Assembly: GCA_003439945.1 (NCBI GenBank)
Contig: QVRM01002464.1
Location: 62,001 to 126,000 of the forward strand
DNA length: 64,000 nt
Origin: Dermanyssus gallinae
Lineage: Eukaryota > Arthropoda > Arachnida > Mesostigmata > Dermanyssidae
Reading direction: 5' to 3'
Shown: piece by piece, positions 59,292 through 64,000 of the stretch
Layout of the letters: each line of letters opens with the position of its first letter
How positions within the stretch are numbered: the stretch's first letter is position 1
Made by a program: the position numbers and the translations under genes
The notes under the pieces: model-generated
The model's input: only the letters and a program-made list of their open reading frames with translations
The model's database searches: none
What the model was told of the DNA's origin: nothing

Positions 59292-59566
59292 ATTACCATC
59301 TGTTTCGGTTTTTTCCGAATTTCCTTAATGACAAAGAATGGAATTATTTAGATTGTGGAAAGCCAGCTTCGGAAGCCAGGACTTGTGGACGGATAAGATC
59401 ATGAGCGTGTCCGAACGTTGGGCTATGGTATTTGAACAAAATGGGCGATGCAGCATTCACTAAAAACGTTTTCGTTATAATGACATATACCTTCTAATAT
59501 GAATAAAAATTCGAACGGACGTATGCATCAACCTACTATATATATGTATATATATACTACTACTCT

Positions 59567-59615
59567 AGTTTCTAATTTTTTCTATCTGTGCTTTTTTCAT
59601 TTTACTTATCATCGG

Positions 59616-59661
<46 letters not shown>

Positions 59662-59713
59662 GGCCGATAAAAAGTAAAATGAAAAAAAACACGGATAGAC
59701 AAAATTAGAAAGT
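59567..59713. repeat. AT-core palindrome (foldback element), 147 bp
   Basis: The left arm 59567-59617 (AGTTTCTAATTTTTTCTATC ... ATCGGCC) and right arm 59662-59713 (GGCCGAT ... AAATTAGAAAGT) are reverse complements at about 45 of 51 positions with a one-base indel. They flank an (AT)n core (59619-59659). Because of the symmetry both strands encode near-identical FFHFT-like peptides, which is an artefact. Architecture matches the 39.6 kb palindrome although the arms are unrelated in sequence. Confidence 0.95.
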
Positions 59714-59714
59714 A

Positions 59715-59890
59715 GACCCTATAAGAGTTCGGATGATGTCCCTCAGCCCCCCGGCTGGCCTTTCCTCCTAATCCTCCCAATAGACGCAGACGAGCTGAAT
59801 AAGAGCATGGCAGACCTGTTAGACACCTTAGCGCGGATTATCCGCCACAACAAGTCCCGGGCGACCTCCAACCCGTCGGCCATAAACGCT
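59715..59890 (+). other. Coding-like relic, possibly LINE ORF1
   Basis: One + frame reads PIDADELNKSMADLLDTLAR and on through IIRHNKSRATSNPSAINALG before TGA near 59899. A preceding frame has SLSPPAGL. The amphipathic Leu/Asp pattern and proline-rich lead-in are reminiscent of a retroelement ORF1, and R1-like sequence lies 200 bp away on the other strand. I cannot name a family. Confidence 0.25.
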
Positions 59891-59937
59891 CTTGGGTGAA
59901 CTTCGGTAAACTCTTCAAATTCGTGTACGTATATACT

Positions 59938-59940
<3 letters not shown>

Positions 59941-59983
<43 letters not shown>
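59941..59983. repeat. (AT)n microsatellite
   Basis: About 43 bases of uninterrupted AT. Confidence 0.95.
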
Positions 59984-59985
<2 letters not shown>

Positions 59986-60084
59986 TTCAAACGTGATTTA
60001 TTCAACGGAACTGCATTTTGCAATGTTCAAGTTCTCGGTAAATAAAAATGGTTACAAAATACAATTAAATACCGAATTAGTGAA

Positions 60085-60510
60085 AACGCAATCTACGCGG
60101 GAACAATACCTCGCGAAATGTGATATGCTAGCATAGAACCCCGCGGCGTGTACATTTTTTCCACCATTTAAGTAGGTTATTTCGAGTGAATAAATCATGG
60201 ATCGAATCTCTTCGTCTCCTAGAAAAATGGCTCTAAGTGCATCATTCTGTATTATTCTGACTCTCAGGAGATTCCGTCATAATCATTACCCAAAGACAAA
60301 TACTATGGCATTGCACTGGTAAGAACGCGGCCTTGTATACCAGTAGAAGTAAGCCCTCTGTTGAGACCCTAATCAATTTCGTTCTGCGCACCGCCAATAT
60401 CACAGCATAGCACTTGGGTGCAATATATTCTATGTGGGGATGCCACCTCATATTTTTTTGGAGAACGAGCCCTAGGCAATATGTATATATGTAAAAGTAT
60501 ATGCCCTAAA
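60085..60510 (-). pseudogene. R1-group LINE carboxy-terminal fragment
   Basis: Minus-strand frame from about 60500 reads YCLGLVLQKNMRWHPHIEYI, then APKCYAVILAVRRTKL, EGLLLLVYKAAFLPVQCHSI and CLWVMIMTES (to about 60260). This fits the YLG-VLD--L-W--HI-Y-A-K, RRT, LL--Y-AAF-P--------LW series that follows the polymerase domain in R1/LOA-group LINEs. Further down (60180-60090) LFTRNNLLKWWKKCTRRGVL and HITFREVLFPRR match the W--W----GR--Y--IP segment near the end. A stop and small frameshifts are present. The upstream polymerase is missing and a family-1 SINE lies just beyond. Confidence 0.75.
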
Positions 60511-60642
60511 ATGTCAGCCCAAAGGTCTGAACAAGGCTTTCATATAGACAAACTTGGCCGTTGTGTCCGCGTTAGCGACCCACCGTTACCTATTCTATTA
60601 AGTCTTACTTCAAACTCATAAAAAGTGCTAATTTCAGTTTGC

Positions 60643-60848
60643 CTGCAACCGGGGTCGAGCCCGGTGGCGCGGTGTGGTGGCATGCGTCTGCGCCTCGCGA
60701 CCGGAGGAGACACATAGGTGTGCGCGCGGGTTCGAGCCCCACCGTTGCACATTTGAATTTATGGGGGTCCGTCTATAAAAGCAGTCCCATGGACGTTAAA
60801 TCTTGGCTGAGAGTCAGCTCCGAAAGGATTTTTTTTAGCTGCAACCGG
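60643..60848 (+). mobile_element. tRNA-derived SINE, family 1, with 10-bp target-site duplications
   Basis: Perfect 10-base direct repeats CTGCAACCGG at 60643-60652 and 60839-60848 flank the element (60653-60838). It begins GGTCGAGCCCGGTGGCGCGG, carries B box GGGTTCGAGCCCC (60728-60740), continues CACCGTTGCACATTTGAATT, CCCATGGACGTTAAATCTTG, and ends in a T-rich tail GGATTTTTTTTAG. This is the cleanest copy here. Compared with the 9.27 kb copy it lacks about ten bases in the GTCTATAAAAGCAGT region. Confidence 0.9.
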
Positions 60849-60849
60849 A

Positions 60850-61725
60850 GCCCTCAATATAATAATTATTCGGCTTCGCTGTAGAAAGACTTGATTCCAA
60901 CACTCGGCGGAGATATCTGGGTTTGCAAGCTTGAGCGCATTCCGCTTGAGCGGACATGCTAACGGTAGCCAGGGCGGGCTCCAGCCGCGAATATGGCTTT
61001 TCAGTTTACGATGTTTATGAATTACCCCCACGTGAGACAAGTTTGCCATCTTCTTGGGTCTACGATGACACTTGTCCACGCCACCAATTGAAATGTGTCC
61101 AGTTGACAGCACTGATTGCCGACAGCAGTTAAACAAAGAAAATATTTTAAAAGCCACATAAGTCAAGTTTAAGTGAAAGAGGGGGATGGGAACGGAACAA
61201 GTTGCTTTGAAACGCCACACAGAGTTGTACCGAGCAAGCTGCCATGCGCTTACACCATGCGAAGCTTTAAATCATTCAGGTGAAGTATTAAAGCAAAAGC
61301 CGAACCTCAAAAGGACTGGGCTATAAGATAATAGAGTTAACACAAGAAGCAGTTTTATAAAAAGTCGATTTGTTTTTCCGTAAGTACGCTATGGTGTAGG
61401 TATATTTGGCTGAGTCTTCGGCAATGCACAGAACACTGACCATCCCATTCTATTAATAGTATGATTTTACAGACCATGAGAAGAAGTCTGACACCTTAGC
61501 TTTAGTGCCAAGAGTAATAGCTGTTATTCGCAGAGTTTAGACACTGTTCTAATAGACATCTTGATAGACGCAAATAGGCTTCCTTTGAGGTAGGTGTTAG
61601 CTTTACAAAAGTAACGAAGACAAAATCGATTGAGTGTACGACAGTTTCGCCTGGCAAAGACAATTTGGGGTGAATAGGCACATTAAGAAATCTAGAACCT
61701 ACAGATAGAATTACTGCAGTACAAA
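60850..61725. other. No recognisable gene
   Basis: A 153-codon minus frame spans 60759-61220 but starts inside the SINE and shows no motif. Otherwise unique AT-leaning sequence. Confidence 0.4.
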
Positions 61726-61727
61726 CT

Positions 61728-62102
61728 TTGTACAGGACAGCTCAGCGGAGGACGGTGCGTTATTTGGAGTTGCCGCTAAGGCCAACTGAAGTAAAAACGA
61801 TGGATTTAACCACACCAATGTTTGCTATAGCAGATCATGTTGAAAACTCACATATACATAAATTAGACAAGGACCTTGAATCAACACATACTGTTAAGAC
61901 AAATTGGTGCCCATATAAGTACAGTGTCACTAAACACGTGAGTTTCAAGCACAGACGAGTGCACTTTGGCCGTCGCAAGAACTGCCTATATAAAGATGTG
62001 GTAATAGGTACTCGAATGGATGCAAGAACGTATATCTATATACTTTGTGGGCTCTTTACTAGGTGTCTGAATCTTGAGGTTGCAATCACAGTATATGTAT
62101 AG
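61728..62102 (+). other. Unrecognised 124-codon open frame
   Basis: ATG-initiated, no simple repeats, fairly basic and His-rich middle (HVSFKHRRVHFGRRKN), ending VAITVYV at TAG. Composition looks natural and the frame is free of stops in otherwise stop-rich DNA. I recognise no domain and see neither signal peptide nor clear splice or polyadenylation signals. Chance is a reasonable alternative. Confidence 0.2.
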
Positions 62103-62109
62103 CAAATAC

Positions 62110-62700
62110 AGCTCAAACGGGGTAACACAATATTCTGCAGGGCATCTGAGAGTACACTTTGATTGGAATAATTGGAGTATAAGCCAATAACAGCGCGAGT
62201 AAAAGCCAATTTCGAAATAGGTCTAAAAATATGACAGTGACACTTGTGCTCTAGTAACAGCAGCTATATGCCTGCATGCTCATCGGCTCTAGGAGTCGTT
62301 GAGATCACAGTTATGCGGGACTAGCCGTGCTGTCTACATAGGCTCCTTAGCCAGTCAACCTTTCTCTTTGCGCTGTTCGCTTTGGTGCCGGCGTATGTTG
62401 GCGTGCTCCGCACTAAACTCCATTGCCGGTATCAGCTAGCTCCACGTCACTTAACTCGGCCTCTCGGCACGCTCTGTTCCCTATGCTTTGTTTGTACTAG
62501 TGATGTCGCCTAAAGCTAGAATGCCGAATACTGCTGTATCTAGCTGTATAAATATCACTGGTTTCATGCCGTACTTCGTGAATGCCACCACATCTACTTA
62601 CTGATCCCTCTCGGTACATACGAGAGGACGAATATTTTACCCTGACGAATGAGAGCAGTGCGTAAACTCTAAAGGTGCAACGGCAGGCGTCTGTGGAGGA
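62110..62700. other. No recognisable gene
   Basis: Unique sequence with short frames and no notable repeat. Confidence 0.45.
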
Positions 62701-62702
62701 GA

Positions 62703-62866
62703 TGTGGCGGCGTGGTCCAGATATCCAATGCGCTAGTCATGGTTGTCATCTACCGGGGTGTCGCCGGTTCAATCCCTGTTGTTGATTATCAAATCTCATT
62801 GAGAATAGATGATAAAACCATGCAGCGGCAACCATGCTGCAAAAAAGACTGCTGGGGAAATCCTAG
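62703..62866 (+). mobile_element. tRNA-derived SINE, family 2
   Basis: The head TGTGGCGGCGTGGTCCAG is A-box-like. GTCATGGTTGTCATCTACCG and B box CCGGTTCAATCCCTG (62763-62777) follow, then GTTGTTGATTATC, AGATGATAAAACCATG, and a tail GACTGCTGGGGAAATCCTA. It aligns with 34.28 and 54.94 kb. No clear target-site duplications were seen. Confidence 0.75.
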
Positions 62867-63142
62867 ATGTCTCAACTAATCCGGCCATCGGTGCATATGC
62901 GTCAGGACGATTCCAAGCACGTAGAGGACGGTAGGCCGTCTAGAATAAACCGAAAAAAACTATTGATATATACTTGTTTTTGTTCAGATGGACAGTTAGC
63001 GTCTAGGAGCGTTACAGTTAAAGTTATTGCTATGGACTCCAAGATTGCAGTCGGCAGCATGAATAGGACCTCTCACATAATGGTAGCGCTCTCCAATAGT
63101 GATATCGTGCGCTACACTTTAAGCCCGGAATGGTGCATCTAG
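62867..63142 (+). other. Unrecognised 91-codon open frame
   Basis: Begins at ATG immediately downstream of the SINE tail. Ordinary composition (IAVGSMNRTSHIMVALSN), no recognised domain, ends at TAG. Listed for completeness; support is weak. Confidence 0.12.
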
Positions 63143-63383
63143 CCTCAACATGACCAAAGGATTTATAATGTGTACAATGCGGCGTCTAATAGTCCGCTTT
63201 AAGGTCCTCATACTACAGGCTGTGCATAGATTGAATGGACTTACGCACACATGCGACTCAACGATTAGTGTGCACTTGCCTTAGATAGACCGCAAACGGC
63301 AGGAAAATCTACGTGAATAACGGAATACTTAGAATATTCTATCTCATAAATAGTTCACGAGGACCAATCGTACATATTAAGCA

Positions 63384-64000
63384 GGGAGGGGTATCAACGA
63401 CATAAAGGTCCGGACGCCGGGGTCTGACCCCCACAATACTTTTTTTTTTAAAATAACATACATATTTATTTAACATATATTAAGTACAAAAAACATGTCT
63501 CGACGCTCGCAATGGGCCTTAAGGCCTGTGGCACGGAATACTATAGTATATTTCTCTCAAGCAGTAGTATACACACCGTGAGAGAGCATCTTATCTTCCT
63601 CTAAAGCTAACGTTGAGCTATTAGAGTATGAAGCTCAAGGTGGACCAACCTTGAGCAGTGAGTCTCAACAAAATAAAACGGTACTCGGGGTCTAGCCCAA
63701 CACTGCTATGGTATAAGCATTTCTTTCAATCACTAGTAGCGACAATGCGAAAAGAGCACTTTATCATCTTCTAACACAAAACATTACGCTAATAAAGTAC
63801 AAAGCTTAAGAGAGCCAAATTTGTATTGTGAACGGGGAGGGATATCAACTATATAACGAACTAGATGTCTGGTTCTAGTGCCACACTGCTATGATATGAA
63901 AATGTATGCCGACCTAGTAGCGACAGTGCGAAAAGAACAATTGTTCCTCCTTAAAATAAAACAGATGCCTTCCAGCACCAGTTATTCCTTTTGGGTGCTG
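63384..64000 (+). repeat. Degenerate tandem repeat, about 165-183 bp period, running off the right edge
   Basis: Unit starts are marked by CTATAGTAT (63541), CTATGGTAT (63706) and CTATGATAT (63889), each preceded by an ACACTGC-like end in units 1 and 2. Internal landmarks recur in order: GAGAGAGCATCTTATC / AAGAGCACTTTATC, CGTTGAGCTATTAGAGTA / CATTACGCTAATAAAGTA, GAAGCTCAAG / AAAGCTTAAG, and GGGTCTAGCCCAACACTGC / GGTTCTAGTGCCACACTGC. A partial unit with GGGGTCTGACCCCC lies at 63384-63440 before a T-run. The GGTTCTAGTxCCA string resembles a pol III B box, so the monomer may be tRNA-derived (inference). Confidence 0.8.

Noticed and set aside
59499..59780. Matching peptides on both strands suggesting a conserved protein
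   Set aside because: Both are translations of the two arms of one DNA palindrome.

Overview
This window is non-coding-dominated eukaryotic DNA, almost certainly from an invertebrate and most likely an arthropod. No stretch has prokaryotic gene density: open frames are short, and the longest ones run through simple repeats. There are dozens of long (AT)n tracts, several trinucleotide tracts, tRNA-derived SINEs with pol III boxes, a mariner transposase relic and at least ten decayed non-LTR retrotransposon (LINE) fragments. The LINE at 52.2-53.5 kb has a carboxy-terminal region that resembles elements I remember from tick genomes. A chelicerate, possibly a tick, is therefore my best guess, but it is inference. 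All translations were done by eye and no database search was possible.

Layout. 0-4.3 kb: no recognised gene, AT tracts near 3 kb. 4.4-4.7 kb: a gag-like zinc-knuckle relic. 7.6-7.9 kb: an ATAAAT array. 9.27-9.46 kb: a tRNA-derived SINE with target-site duplications. 12.5-13.0 kb: first copy of a retroelement tail with an RPD motif. 15.9-18.5 kb: two unrelated LINE relics lying tail to tail. 19.66-19.75 kb: a 30-bp minisatellite. 20.3-20.75 kb: another reverse transcriptase relic. 23.8-27.6 kb: a mixed block with an NTR/TIMP-like candidate exon and two more copies of the RPD-motif element. 29.3-30.8 kb: a strong cluster of simple repeats including about 270 bp of CAA. 32.2-32.85 kb: mariner. 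35.1-37.7 kb: a complex local duplication. 39.6 and 59.6 kb: large AT-centred palindromes. 44.5-45.75 kb: a compressed LINE relic. 50.4-53.5 kb: the densest LINE block, with an R1-like endonuclease fragment on +, an R1-like reverse transcriptase fragment on -, and a tick-like LINE tail on -. 54.9-62.9 kb: SINEs, one more R1-like tail and a possible terminal exon of a cysteine-containing protein. 63.4-64 kb: a degenerate tandem repeat of about 165-183 bp that runs off the window.

There is no operon-like or multi-gene system. The sequence reads as an intergenic or intronic mobile-element graveyard. Most elements are 5'-truncated and carry stops and frameshifts, so they look inactive. The best host-gene candidates are the open stretches at 25293-25517 (+) and 57511-57666 (+). 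The most unusual structures are the AT-core palindromes, the perfect 22-bp stem at 27.7 kb and the A-B-A-B duplication at 35-37.7 kb.
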